Under the pieces are notes generated by a model that had not been told where the DNA came from, made no database searches, and saw only the letters and a program-made list of their open reading frames with translations. This document shows, in pieces, positions 8,369 to 16,544 of a DNA stretch of 26,447 nt. Within the stretch, counting starts at the first letter, position 1. Every line of letters starts with the position of its first letter. This DNA is from VFMC01 sp044238435 (GTDB taxonomy: Bacteria > Actinomycetota > Acidimicrobiia > Acidimicrobiales > Ilumatobacteraceae), in contig JBIIDH010000046.1 in the NCBI GenBank assembly GCA_044238435.1, positions 1 through 26,447 of the forward strand. The letters are read 5' to 3'. Both the position numbers and the translations under genes were made by a program.

Positions 8369-8390
8369 GCGTGTGGAACCTCCCTTCGGA

Positions 8391-8428
8391 CCCGACGTGC
8401 CCTACACGACGGGGCCCCGCAATGGGGC
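8391..8428 (-). promoter_or_regulatory. Structured rpsF leader, candidate S6:S18 autoregulatory element
   Basis: Read on the minus strand, the leader of rpsF can fold into two adjacent hairpins. The proximal one has arms CCCGTCGTG and CACGTCGGG (8413-8405 and 8399-8391), with one T-T mismatch and a 5-nt loop; it ends a few bases before the GGGAGG ribosome-binding site. The distal one has arms GCCCC and GGGGC (8428-8424 and 8418-8414) around a 5-nt loop. Many bacteria carry an rpsF leader bound by the S6:S18 complex. Position and the CCG-containing arms suggest that role here; it is not proven. Confidence 0.35.
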
Positions 8429-8517
8429 AGGGTGAATATGACTCGGCAAGCGTAACGGGTGTTTCTCCACATGGCACCTGTTGTACCCGAGGGGTGCGCG
8501 GCGGTTTCCCCGGCCAC

Positions 8518-8523
8518 TACGGT
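8518..8523 (+). promoter_or_regulatory. TACGGT -10-like box of the DinB-fold gene
   Basis: TACGGT ends 7 nt before the GTG at 8531. No Shine-Dalgarno lies in between, which fits a leaderless transcript and decides the start of the following gene. Confidence 0.4.
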
Positions 8524-8530
8524 CGCCGTC

Positions 8531-9109
8531 GTGGATCTGCGCTCCTGGCTGCTCGACGCCCACCGCGACATGCGGGCACGCCTCGACGGGGCCGTGCTCG
8601 CCAAGGTGCCCACCGAGCGGTGGACCGAGCAGGCCGACGGGGGCGGTTCGAGCATCACCTGGCTGGTGCTCCACCTCGTCCGCCATCACGATCTGGCGTT
8701 GCACACCGCAGTGCGCAACCGGCCGCCACTGTTCGCCCAGCACGTCGAATTGCTCGGCCTCGACCCGGCGAGCATCTCCACCGGGGCCGGGCTCACCGAA
8801 CGCGAAGACCAGGCGGTGTCGGCCGCCCTGTTCCCCGACGCCCTGGTGCAGTACGCCACCGCCGTGTTCGACGCCACCGAACAGTGGTTGCAGCGACTGT
8901 CGGCGATGGCGATGGACAGCATCCCCGACAGCACCCGGCGCCTCACCCGCCAGGCAGCGCTCGACCCCGACGAATTCGGCTGGCTGTTGTCGATGTGGAA
9001 CGGCCGCGCCGTGCACTGGCTGGTGCAGTGGCCGATGCTCGGCCATGCCAACGCCCACATCGGCGAGGCCATCGCCGTACGCAACCGCCTCGGCTACAAC
9101 CCGTTCTGA
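8531..9109 (+). CDS. DinB-fold / maleylpyruvate-isomerase-like metal-binding protein
   Basis: Small four-helix protein of 192 aa resembling the DinB/MDMPI superfamily, whose actinobacterial members are often thiol(mycothiol)-dependent metalloenzymes. Likely metal ligands are His48 with His52/His53 (WLVLHLVRHHD) and His172/His176 near the C-terminus (GHANAHIGEA). I chose the GTG at 8531 (VDLRSWLLDAHRDM) because the family's first helix starts there and TACGGT lies 7 nt upstream. An ATG at 8471 in the same frame would add an unstructured Pro/Ala segment. It is divergent from rpsF and convergent with DUF5318 with 12 bases between stops. The exact reaction is unknown. Confidence 0.75.
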   Translation: MDLRSWLLDAHRDMRARLDGAVLAKVPTERWTEQADGGGSSITWLVLHLVRHHDLALHTAVRNRPPLFAQHVELLGLDPASISTGAGLTEREDQAVSAALFPDALVQYATAVFDATEQWLQRLSAMAMDSIPDSTRRLTRQAALDPDEFGWLLSMWNGRAVHWLVQWPMLGHANAHIGEAIAVRNRLGYNPF

Positions 9110-9121
9110 CGCGCTCGGGTG

Positions 9122-9553
9122 TCAGGCGCCGGCGGCGCGACGGCGCGTGCGGCCCGAACCCACCGGCAGCACCCGCAGCAGATGGTGCCACCGGCAGGCG
9201 ACACACGCCTCGACCACATACGCGGTGAGTTCGCTCGAACGCTGGTGCAGCGCTGCCATCTCCTTGGCCGTACCGACGCACCGACCGTGCGACGGCAGGC
9301 GGTCGCCGAACACGTAGGTGACCAGGCGCAGTTCGGGCTCGGCGCAGATGGGGCACGCCGAGCGGCTCTCGGTGCCCACATTGCGCGCCGCCCGGATGAG
9401 TTCGGGGTGGGCGTCGCAGATCTGGTCGCGCCGCAGTCGGCCGCGCCGGTACTCGTTCACCAGGTGGCGACGGGCCAGGCGGTGGTCGACCACCCCTGCC
9501 CCACCGCGCAACGACCCGGCCGAGAAGCCCGTTCGGTCGCCGGTGGTCGCCAT
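9122..9553 (-). CDS. DUF5318 family protein (putative zinc ribbon)
   Basis: 143-aa protein of a family conserved in actinobacteria (Rv0049-like) with no known function. It shows HRLARRHLVNEYRRGRLRRDQICDAHPELIRAARNVG, then a four-cysteine set, Cys67-x2-Cys70 (CPIC) and Cys117-x2-Cys120 (CVAC), that could bind zinc. LVTYVFGDRL lies between the pairs, and RWHHLLRVLPVG closes the conserved part. The start is the ATG at 9553-9551; TAGCGT at 9567-9562 ends 8 nt upstream, and residues further upstream do not resemble the family. In Mycobacterium the homologue also sits close to the rpsF block, so the neighbourhood agrees. Confidence 0.8.
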   Translation of the reverse strand: MATTGDRTGFSAGSLRGGAGVVDHRLARRHLVNEYRRGRLRRDQICDAHPELIRAARNVGTESRSACPICAEPELRLVTYVFGDRLPSHGRCVGTAKEMAALHQRSSELTAYVVEACVACRWHHLLRVLPVGSGRTRRRAAGA

Positions 9554-9561
9554 GGCAGCCG

Positions 9562-9567
9562 ACGCTA
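9562..9567 (-). promoter_or_regulatory. TAGCGT -10-like box of the DUF5318 gene
   Basis: On the minus strand TAGCGT ends 8 nt before the ATG at 9553, with no Shine-Dalgarno between, in the 73-bp gap shared with the divergent methyltransferase gene. Confidence 0.35.
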
Positions 9568-9626
9568 TCGGCTGCACCGAGGGCCGGATGCGCCCATCGC
9601 CGCTCCCCATCGGTCACACTGTGCGC

Positions 9627-10229
9627 ATGCACAGTGTCTGGTTCGGACGAGGTGTCGCCGACGACAGCGAGTTGCGTCTCTGCGGCGACGTGAGCGGGAA
9701 GCGCACACTCGAACTCGGGGTGGGGCCCACACCGCCCACCATCACACCCAACGCCGTCACGCTGGCGCTCGCCGGCGCGAAGTCGATCGCCGTCGACCCG
9801 TCGGCCGATCGCATCGCCTCGCTGCGCCACCGCGCCGACGAGGCCGAGGTACGGGTCGAGTGCCACCAGAGCGAACTCGTCGAGTTGGGGTTCATCACCA
9901 GCGCCTCGGTCGACCTCGTCATCGCCACCCAGACCCTCGACGACATCGACGACCTGCCCCGCCTCACCCGCCAGGTGCACCGCGTGCTGAAGCCCAACGC
10001 TGCGTTCGTGATGGCCATCACCCACCCGGTCGCCGCCATGTTCGACGCCGGCATCGCTGCGCCCCAGCACCGCTACGGCGAGACAGCCCGCTCGATCAGC
10101 GAGTTGTACATGAGTTTCGAGCGCGCCAACTTCCACATCGACGTCATCCACGAGCTGGCCCCGCTGGCCGCACGCGACGCCACGGCTCCCACCGTGCTGC
10201 TGCTGCGGGCCCGCAAAGAAGGCGTCTGA
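9627..10229 (+). CDS. Class I SAM-dependent methyltransferase
   Basis: 200-aa methyltransferase of the Methyltransf_11 type. SAM-binding motif I is LELGVGP at about 28-34. The acidic residue after strand 2 is in SIAVDPSADR, and the post-motifs are SVDLVIATQTLDDIDD and RVLKPNAAFVMAITHP. Candidate starts are the ATG at 9627 (MHSVWFGRGVADDSEL) and an in-frame GTG two codons earlier. Sequence further upstream belongs to the divergent DUF5318 gene read in the wrong frame. The substrate is unknown. It converges with the CCA-adding enzyme gene across a 31-bp gap. Confidence 0.8.
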   Translation: MHSVWFGRGVADDSELRLCGDVSGKRTLELGVGPTPPTITPNAVTLALAGAKSIAVDPSADRIASLRHRADEAEVRVECHQSELVELGFITSASVDLVIATQTLDDIDDLPRLTRQVHRVLKPNAAFVMAITHPVAAMFDAGIAAPQHRYGETARSISELYMSFERANFHIDVIHELAPLAARDATAPTVLLLRARKEGV

Positions 10230-10260
10230 CCCGGTACGTCCGGCCCGGGCAGCACGCGCC

Positions 10261-11703
10261 TCAGCGCGACTGCCACCACTCGAGCAGGCGGGCCGTGACG
10301 GCCTCCCTGCCCAGCACGCCCTCGTCGAGGCGGATCTCCATCAGGAAGTCCATCGCCTTGCCCACGTCGCGGCCCGGGGCAATACCCAGCAGGGCCATCA
10401 CCTCTACACCGTCGAGTTCGGGCCGCAGCGCGGCGAGGGCCTCGCGTTCGGCGAGGTCGTCGATGCGCTCCTCGAGGTCGTCCATCCGCTTCGCGAGGGC
10501 GATGGCCTTGCGCTCGTTGCGTGTGGTGCAGTCGCACCGGGTGAGCACGTTCAGCTCGTGCAGCAGGTCGCCCGCGTCGCGCACGTAGCGCCGCACCGCA
10601 GAGTCGCTCCACCCCATCTGGTAGGTGTGGAACCGCAGGTGCAGCGCCACCAGCGCTGTGATGGCCTCGTTGTCGGCCGTCGAGTAGCGCAGCGCCTGCA
10701 GACGCTTGCGCGTCATCTTGGCCCCCACCGCGTCGTGGTGGTGGAACGACACGCCCCGGCCCTTGTCGAACGAGCGGGTGCGCGGCTTGCCGACGTCGTG
10801 GAACAGCGCGGCCAGTCGCGTGCGCCGGAAATCGAACGGTGGATGCCCGGGGCGCTGGTCGGCCAGCGGCCGCACGTTCTCGATGACCGCCAGGGTGTGG
10901 GTGAGCACGTCTTTGTGTCGGTGGATCGGATCCTGTTCCAGCCGCATCGCCGGCAGTTCGGGCAGGAAGTGGTCGGCGAGGCCCGTGTCGACGCAGAACC
11001 ACAGGCCGGCGCTGGGCGACGGCACGACGATGAGCTTGTCGAGTTCGTCGCGGATGCGCTCGGCCGACACGATCTCGAGCCGCTCGGCCATCGACCGCAC
11101 GGCCTCGACCAGATCGGGCTGCGGCTGCAGTTGGAACCGGGCGATGAACCGGGCTGCGCGCAGCATGCGCAGCGGATCGTCGCTGAAGCTCTCGGCCGGC
11201 GCCAGCGGCGTGCGCAGCACCTTCGTGAGCAGGTCGACGGCGCCCCCGAAGGGGTCGACCAGCACCGGGTCGGGGGTGGTGAGTTCGAGGGCCATCGCAT
11301 TGACCGTGAAGTCGCGTCGCGACAGGTCGATCTCGATGTCGTCGGCGTACGACACATCGGGCTTGCGTGAGTCCGAGCTGTACACCTCGGCCCGGTGGGT
11401 GGTGATCTCGTAGGTGCGCTCGACGACCGATCCGTCGGGCAGTTCGGTGCGCTTCAGGGCGCCGATGGTGCCGAACCGCTCGCCCTGGGTCCAGATGGCG
11501 TCGGCCCAGCCGTGCAGCAGGCGCTTGATCTCGTCGGGGCGCGCGTTGGTGGTGGCATCGAGGTCGTAGCCGTCGGGCAGTTCGCCCACCAGCAGATCGC
11601 GCACCGTGCCGCCCACCAGGAACAGGCGGTGGCCGGCCGCGGCGAAGCGGTCGCTGAGCGGCCGCATCTCGCGCAGCACCGGGGCGAAACGGTCGGGGAT
11701 CAC
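10261..11703 (-). CDS. CCA-adding tRNA nucleotidyltransferase / poly(A) polymerase-type
   Basis: Adds or repairs the 3' CCA end of tRNA, using CTP and ATP. It has 480 aa, matching mycobacterial PcnA. The class II nucleotidyltransferase head is clear: FLVGGTVRDLL (Gly31-Gly32), the catalytic DLD (Asp47, Asp49), RRDFTVNAMA and DPLRMLRAARF. An HD-type domain follows (HRHKDVLTHTL, LFHDVGKP, HHHDAVG), as in actinobacterial members. The GTG at 11703-11701 overlaps the TGA of the upstream deacetylase gene in a GTGA, so translation is probably coupled. Longer in-frame upstream sequence is the deacetylase gene in another frame. Confidence 0.93.
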   Translation of the reverse strand: MIPDRFAPVLREMRPLSDRFAAAGHRLFLVGGTVRDLLVGELPDGYDLDATTNARPDEIKRLLHGWADAIWTQGERFGTIGALKRTELPDGSVVERTYEITTHRAEVYSSDSRKPDVSYADDIEIDLSRRDFTVNAMALELTTPDPVLVDPFGGAVDLLTKVLRTPLAPAESFSDDPLRMLRAARFIARFQLQPQPDLVEAVRSMAERLEIVSAERIRDELDKLIVVPSPSAGLWFCVDTGLADHFLPELPAMRLEQDPIHRHKDVLTHTLAVIENVRPLADQRPGHPPFDFRRTRLAALFHDVGKPRTRSFDKGRGVSFHHHDAVGAKMTRKRLQALRYSTADNEAITALVALHLRFHTYQMGWSDSAVRRYVRDAGDLLHELNVLTRCDCTTRNERKAIALAKRMDDLEERIDDLAEREALAALRPELDGVEVMALLGIAPGRDVGKAMDFLMEIRLDEGVLGREAVTARLLEWWQSR

Positions 11704-12719
11704 CAGCGGTCGCGCCACACCGCGAACACACGCTCGAGTTGTGCGACGCCGGGTCCGCCCGATGTGGCCCGCTCGGTGGCGAACGGCGCCTGCGGGTCGA
11801 GGCCGGCCAGCACACCCACCACACCGGCACTGCAGTTGGCCAGCGCATCGAGGTCGTAGCCGCCCTCCAGCATCACCAGCCGCCGACCGGCCGGGGCGAA
11901 CTCGAGCACCCGCTGGGTGATGGCGATGTAGTCGCCGGCCGTGAGGCCGAGCTCGGTGATGGGGTCGTCGCGGTGGGCGTCGAAGCCGGCCGAGATGATG
12001 AGCCAGGTGGGCTGGAACTGCGCCACCCGGGGCGACACCAGTTCGTCGATCGCGCGGAGGTACACGTCGCCCGTGGCACCGGGCGGCACCGGGATGTTCA
12101 TCGTGTAGCCCTCGCCGGCACCGGCGCCGATCTCGTCGGCGCGGCCCGACCCCGGGTAGAGCGGCCACTGGTGGAGGCTGACGAACAGCACCCGGGGATC
12201 GTCGTAGAACACCGCTTGGGTACCGTTGCCGTGATGTGCGTCGTAATCGACGATGAGGACCCGTTCACCGCGGTCGGCCAGCGAGGCGGCAACCACCGCC
12301 ACGTTCGAGATGAAGCAGAACCCCATCGACTCGTCGCGCGACGCGTGGTGCCCCGGCGGCCGCACGGCGCAGAACGCCGCGTCGCCCCGGCCGGCCTCGA
12401 GCGCTGCCACCGCGGTGAGGCCGGCACCTGCCGCCAGGCTGGCGGCGAGGAACGACTGCGGGCCGGCATAGGTGTCGGGGTCGAGCCGACCGCCGCCGCC
12501 GGCGCAGATGGCCTCGATCCGGTCGAGGTACGGCACCGGGTGGACGCGTTCGAGATCGGCCCGCGTCGCAGCTTCGGGCGCCAGGGGCGTGAGCGCTTCG
12601 ATGAGCCCTTCTCGCTCCACCCCTGCCAGCACGGCACGGAGCCGCTCGGGGCGCTCGGGGTGGCGCGGCCCGGCGAGGTGCTCGAGATAGGCGGCGTGGG
12701 TACTGAACAGCACGGTCAC
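11700..12719 (-). CDS. Class II histone-deacetylase-like / acetylpolyamine amidohydrolase
   Basis: Zinc-dependent amidohydrolase that removes acetyl groups from lysine or polyamine-like substrates; the true substrate is unknown. It has 339 aa. Motifs are HPERPERLRAV (about 20-30), RPPGHHA with the charge-relay His124-His125, VDYDAHHGNGT with zinc ligands Asp160 and His162, SAGFDAHRDDP with the third ligand Asp, and EGGYDLDAL with the catalytic Tyr. All key residues are present, so it should be active. Two GTGs, at 12719 and 12713, are possible starts. The first is chosen because TAGCGT (12732-12727) ends 7 nt before it. The stop overlaps the start of the CCA-adding enzyme by 4 bp. Confidence 0.9.
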   Translation of the reverse strand: MTVLFSTHAAYLEHLAGPRHPERPERLRAVLAGVEREGLIEALTPLAPEAATRADLERVHPVPYLDRIEAICAGGGGRLDPDTYAGPQSFLAASLAAGAGLTAVAALEAGRGDAAFCAVRPPGHHASRDESMGFCFISNVAVVAASLADRGERVLIVDYDAHHGNGTQAVFYDDPRVLFVSLHQWPLYPGSGRADEIGAGAGEGYTMNIPVPPGATGDVYLRAIDELVSPRVAQFQPTWLIISAGFDAHRDDPITELGLTAGDYIAITQRVLEFAPAGRRLVMLEGGYDLDALANCSAGVVGVLAGLDPQAPFATERATSGGPGVAQLERVFAVWRDRW

Positions 12720-12726
12720 GGTCCCG

Positions 12727-12736
12727 ACGCTACCGT
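12727..12736. promoter_or_regulatory. Overlapping divergent -10 boxes (deacetylase / GNAT)
   Basis: TAGCGT on the minus strand (12732-12727) lies 7 nt before the deacetylase GTG. TACCGT on the plus strand (12731-12736) lies 9 nt before the GNAT ATG. The two hexamers share bases 12731-12732, so the two promoters would be mutually exclusive or tightly co-controlled. Assignment is by motif and spacing only. Confidence 0.4.
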
Positions 12737-12745
12737 CCCTCCCCG

Positions 12746-13522
12746 ATGAGCTCGGTGCCGCGACTGTTCCGCCGGTCCTCGGCCGCGCGCCGGGTCGGCG
12801 GCGCGCACCCCGAGTCGTGCCAGCTGCGTTCGGCACCGCTGCCCGCTCGAGCGACCCCGTGCCCGAGCGATCCGGGTACGGCCTTGCTCGTGGTACTCGA
12901 CGGTGCCGCCATCCCGATGGCCGAGCACTACCGGCAGTGGCGCGACGAACTGGCCGAGCTGGGATTCCTCGGAATGCGCACCGGAGCACTCAGCGCACGG
13001 CAGGCGGCACAAGCCGAGGGGTCGGGCCTGCGATGCGCCCAAGAGCTCGAACTGCTGCAACTCGATGCACCGCTGCCTCGACTCGCCGGCCGCACCCCCG
13101 GGTCGTCGCTGCGGCCCCTGCTCACGTCCGACCTCCACGCCGCTGCAGCCATCGACCGGGCAGCGTTCGGCGAGTACTGGTGGCTCGACGCGGGCATGCT
13201 GGCCGATGTGTGCAGTGCCACCCCCCGGTACCGCGCCCGGGTCGTCGAGGTCGACCGGCGGGTGACGGGCTCGCTCATCTCCGGCCGGTCGGGCTCGATC
13301 GGGTACGTGCAGCGACTCTCGGTGCACCCTGGGGCACATCGCCGCGGTCTGGCCACCGCCCTGCTCGCCGACTCCCTCGCCTGGATGCGCCGCTCCGGGG
13401 TCACCCGGGTGTTCGTCAACACCCACACCGACAACGACGCTGCGCTCGCGCTGTACCGCCGGATCGGATTCCGCAGTCTGCCCGAGCGGCTCCGGGTGTA
13501 CGAAGGATCCACCACCCGATGA
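12746..13522 (+). CDS. GNAT-family N-acetyltransferase
   Basis: 258 aa. The first about 110 residues form an Ala/Arg-rich stretch followed by ELGFLGMRTGALSARQAA and a segment ending QELELLQLD, an N-terminal extension without a recognised function. The GNAT fold occupies about 120-255. It has acetyl-CoA motif A, VQRLSVHPGAHRRGLATALL (188-207, with the RRGLA pyrophosphate loop), and the motif B region NTHTDNDAALALYRRIGF (225-242). The substrate is unknown. The gene occupies the place of mutT4 in the mycobacterial cluster. It is divergent from the deacetylase, and its TGA overlaps the DUF6049 ATG (ATGA, 13519-13522). Confidence 0.82.
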   Translation: MSSVPRLFRRSSAARRVGGAHPESCQLRSAPLPARATPCPSDPGTALLVVLDGAAIPMAEHYRQWRDELAELGFLGMRTGALSARQAAQAEGSGLRCAQELELLQLDAPLPRLAGRTPGSSLRPLLTSDLHAAAAIDRAAFGEYWWLDAGMLADVCSATPRYRARVVEVDRRVTGSLISGRSGSIGYVQRLSVHPGAHRRGLATALLADSLAWMRRSGVTRVFVNTHTDNDAALALYRRIGFRSLPERLRVYEGSTTR

Positions 13523-15603
13523 CGAGTCGAGCGACTCGGCTCGGTCGCTGCGTCGTTGCCGCAGTGGTCGTGCTGGCGGGCTCGACCGCGGGCTCGGCCG
13601 CGGGCGGGTCGGCGGTTCCTGCACCCGACAACGGGCGGGCGCTCGGCCTGGTCGCCCAGCAGTTCGTCGTCGGGCCCGACGCGCCGCTCACCCTCACCAT
13701 CTCGCTGCCCACCGGCTTCGACCCGGCCGACCTCGACGGCGACTGGTCGGTGGTGGTGACGAGCCACATCCCCATCGTCGACCGAGCCGTGTTCGATCAA
13801 GCACGCGACGGTTCGCTCCCGCGAGCGATCGACAGCCTGCGGCTCTCACTCGACCCCTCCACAGCGATCACGCCTGTCGACCTCAGCGTCCCGGGGCAGC
13901 TCTCCCTCACCGTGCCCACCGAATCGGCCGACGACACCGCAGCCGCCCTGCAACTCCCCACACCTGGGGTGGTGGCTCTGCTCGTCGACCTCCGCAACGG
14001 CACCCGGTCGTCGGCATCGCTCAGCACCTTCGTGACACGTGTGGCCTCCGATGGGCCCGAGCGGGCCGATGTGCTGCCCATCGGCGTGGTGATGCGGCAG
14101 ACCACACCACCCGACATCGGCATCGATGGCACCGTCTCCGTCGACGACGACGTACTGGCCGAGTTCACCGCCCTCACCGCAGGCCTCACCGCCTTCGGCT
14201 CCGGCGCCGACGCCGTTGCAGTGCTCGTCGACCCGGCATCGGTACGCGCTGCGGCCGATGCCCGACCCGACCTGGCCGCCGGCCTGCTGCCCACGCTGGC
14301 CACCAGCGACCTGCTGGCCGCCCCCCGCCTGCCCCTCGACCCCTCGAGTGTCGCCCTGGCGCAACGTCCCGACACGTACATCGAACTGCTGCGCGAGGGA
14401 GAAGACCTCCTCACCGATCTGCTGCCCGGCACCGTGGTCGATCGATCGGTCGACGTGGTCGATGCAGCCATCAGCACCGACGGTGCTCTCCTGCAACGCA
14501 ACCTGGGCACCCGACTGATGGTCATGCCCTATCGGCAGTACGAACCCCTGCCCGGGTCGCTGCGCGGCTACACCGACACCACGCAGTTGGTGGGCGCCGA
14601 CCTCGGCGACGGTTCGACGGTGCCCATCGCGGTGGTCGATGCCGATCTCGCCGCTCAACTCACCTCGACCGAGCATCCGCTCGTCACCGCCATCGACCTC
14701 ACCGCGGAACTGCTGGTGATCGCCGCCCAGATCGAACGCAACGGAGGCATCCCCGCCCGCCACGGCCTCGTCCTCGGTCGCGACGACCTGGGCATCATCG
14801 ACCCCGAGATACTGGTCCACCTCGCCCCACTGCTCGGCACCACCCCCGGGCTCGCGCTCACCCCGCTCGGCGACCTCAGCGCGTCGGTCGACCGGTTGCT
14901 GCTCGACGGCTCGCCGGTGGTGGTGCAACTCCCCACCATCGCCGGGCCTGACCTCACCGAGCGGTTCCTCCTGGCCGACACCGTCGCGGGTGAGACCGTC
15001 GATACGGCCAGCATGCTGACGGGCGACGACGGCCGCATCGCCGCATGGGTCACCGCAGTGCACGCCCTGCCGTCGACCGCGGTCGACGACCGCCAGGCCG
15101 ACGACATGGCCGAGGCGTTGCGTGCCCAGTTCCAGGACGTCCGCGACTGCATCGTCGCGCCCGACCCCTACTCGTTCACGCTCACCGGCCGCAGCAGCGT
15201 CATCCCGATCACACTCACCAACCGGTGCACCACACCGATCGCCGTCCGCCTCCAACTCGACTCGGCGAAGATCGAGTTCCCCGACGGCGACGCGACCGAG
15301 GTGTTGGCGCCAGGCGCCGACACCCAGGTGCGCGTGCGCGCCGAGGCCCGCAGCAACGGCAAGTCGAGCGTCTTCCTCCGCGTGTTCACCCCGGCCCAAC
15401 CCGGCCGCCAGGTGGTGCCCGAAGTGGTGCTCACCGCACGGGCGAACTCGCTTGCTGGCGTCGGCCAGTTGCTGCTCGGTGCCGGGGTGCTGGTGGTGAT
15501 GGCCTGGTGGCTGCGCCATTGGCGAGCCGCACGGCGACGCTCGCTGGCCGACGAGGTGGCGCCGCGCCACCCTGCAGCCGGAGCCGGACCGGCCCCGCAG
15601 TAG
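13519..15603 (+). CDS. DUF6049 family secreted, membrane-anchored protein (Rv3909-like)
   Basis: 694-aa envelope protein of unknown function conserved at this locus in actinobacteria. An N-terminal signal peptide (basic MTSRATRLGR, then a hydrophobic Val/Ala stretch and a small-residue cleavage region near 25-32) is followed by a long extracytoplasmic part. That part is rich in beta-type Leu/Val/Asp sequence and ends in an immunoglobulin-like segment (SVIPITLTNRCTTPIAVRLQ). One transmembrane helix lies at about 646-665, before a short basic tail. The start is the ATG at 13519, overlapping the GNAT stop; earlier in-frame codons are shadow. Position between the CCA enzyme/GNAT genes and the kinase/sigma genes matches Rv3909 between pcnA-mutT4 and murJ. 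Confidence 0.8.
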   Translation: MTSRATRLGRCVVAAVVVLAGSTAGSAAGGSAVPAPDNGRALGLVAQQFVVGPDAPLTLTISLPTGFDPADLDGDWSVVVTSHIPIVDRAVFDQARDGSLPRAIDSLRLSLDPSTAITPVDLSVPGQLSLTVPTESADDTAAALQLPTPGVVALLVDLRNGTRSSASLSTFVTRVASDGPERADVLPIGVVMRQTTPPDIGIDGTVSVDDDVLAEFTALTAGLTAFGSGADAVAVLVDPASVRAAADARPDLAAGLLPTLATSDLLAAPRLPLDPSSVALAQRPDTYIELLREGEDLLTDLLPGTVVDRSVDVVDAAISTDGALLQRNLGTRLMVMPYRQYEPLPGSLRGYTDTTQLVGADLGDGSTVPIAVVDADLAAQLTSTEHPLVTAIDLTAELLVIAAQIERNGGIPARHGLVLGRDDLGIIDPEILVHLAPLLGTTPGLALTPLGDLSASVDRLLLDGSPVVVQLPTIAGPDLTERFLLADTVAGETVDTASMLTGDDGRIAAWVTAVHALPSTAVDDRQADDMAEALRAQFQDVRDCIVAPDPYSFTLTGRSSVIPITLTNRCTTPIAVRLQLDSAKIEFPDGDATEVLAPGADTQVRVRAEARSNGKSSVFLRVFTPAQPGRQVVPEVVLTARANSLAGVGQLLLGAGVLVVMAWWLRHWRAARRRSLADEVAPRHPAAGAGPAPQ

Positions 15604-15615
15604 CCTGCTCGCATC

Positions 15616-16470
15616 GTGAGTGATCGACCCGCTTCACCCGCCGTCCGCATCGTCACCGACTCGGCCTGCGACCTCCCCGCCGACGTGGCTGCTGCCTGGG
15701 GCATCCACATCGTGCCGCTCACCATCCGCATCGGCGGCGTCGATCACATCGACCGCACGCAGCTCACCACCGCCCAGTTCTGGGCGATGTGCGCCGCCTC
15801 TCCCGAACTGCCCACCACCGCAGCACCGTCGCCCGGACAGTTCGAGCAGGCGTTCCGTCAGGTCGCCGCCGAGGGTGCCGAGGGCATCGTGGTGATCTCG
15901 CTCAGCGGCGCGCTCTCGGCCACCATCCAGAGCGCCGAACTGGCCGCCGACGAGGTGGCCGGACTGCTGCCGGTGAACGTCGTCGACAGCCGCAACTGCA
16001 CCCTCGGTCAAGGGATGATCGCCCTCGCCTGCGCTCGGCTCGCCGCCCAGGGAGGCACGCTCACCGAGGTCACCGCGCTTGCCGAACACCTGGTACCGCG
16101 TACCCACGTGTGGGGCGCGCTCGACACGCTCGACAACTTGAAGAAGGGCGGCCGCATCGGTGGTGCGAAAGCGTTGCTCGCCTCGGCGTTGGCCATCAAG
16201 CCGATCATCGAGGTGCGCGACGGTCGGGTCGAGCAGGGCGGCAAGCAGCGCACCCGGGCGAAGGCGCTCGCCTTTCTGGTCGAGACCCTGCAGTCGTACG
16301 GGCCGATCGAGAACCTCGCCGTCCTGCACGCCGACTGCGCCGACGTCGACGCGTTCGTGGCGCTGGTGCGTCAGCACCACAGCGGCGACATCGTCGTCGG
16401 CGACATCGGCCCGGTGGTGGGCAGCCACGCCGGACGCGGCACCATCGGTGTCGCGTTCCAGGTTCGTTGA
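15616..16470 (+). CDS. DegV family fatty-acid-binding protein
   Basis: 284 aa, standard length for DegV proteins, which bind a fatty acid between two domains and in Firmicutes present it to fatty acid kinase. The diagnostic start VRIVTDSACDLP (10-21) is followed by PLTIRIGG, SLSGALSATIQSAELA, VVDSRNCTLGQGMIAL and LDTLDNLKKGGRIGGAKALL. The end, GPVVGSHAGRGTIGVAF, is also typical. The GTG at 15616 is chosen: TAGCCT (15601-15606, overlapping the previous stop) lies 9 nt upstream. In the related clusters known to me this position holds the lipid II flippase gene murJ, so the gene looks like a lineage-specific insertion or replacement. No kinase partner lies nearby. Confidence 0.9.
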   Translation: MSDRPASPAVRIVTDSACDLPADVAAAWGIHIVPLTIRIGGVDHIDRTQLTTAQFWAMCAASPELPTTAAPSPGQFEQAFRQVAAEGAEGIVVISLSGALSATIQSAELAADEVAGLLPVNVVDSRNCTLGQGMIALACARLAAQGGTLTEVTALAEHLVPRTHVWGALDTLDNLKKGGRIGGAKALLASALAIKPIIEVRDGRVEQGGKQRTRAKALAFLVETLQSYGPIENLAVLHADCADVDAFVALVRQHHSGDIVVGDIGPVVGSHAGRGTIGVAFQVR

Positions 16471-16526
16471 GCACCGCTCTCGCGGGCGTCTCGGTCGATT
16501 GCCGACCACGCCGCGGCCCACACCAC

Positions 16527-16532
16527 TAGCGT
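16527..16532 (+). promoter_or_regulatory. TAGCGT -10-like box before the kinase gene
   Basis: TAGCGT ends 12 nt before the ATG at 16545, in the 74-bp gap after degV, with no convincing Shine-Dalgarno. It would give a very short leader for the kinase-sigma-anti-sigma operon. Confidence 0.35.
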
Positions 16533-16544
16533 TCACGTCCGGAC

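Noticed and set aside
8410..8419. CGGGGCCCCG palindrome as a terminator
   Set aside because: It lies in the rpsF leader/divergent promoter region, has no loop or T-run, and is better explained as part of the leader hairpins.
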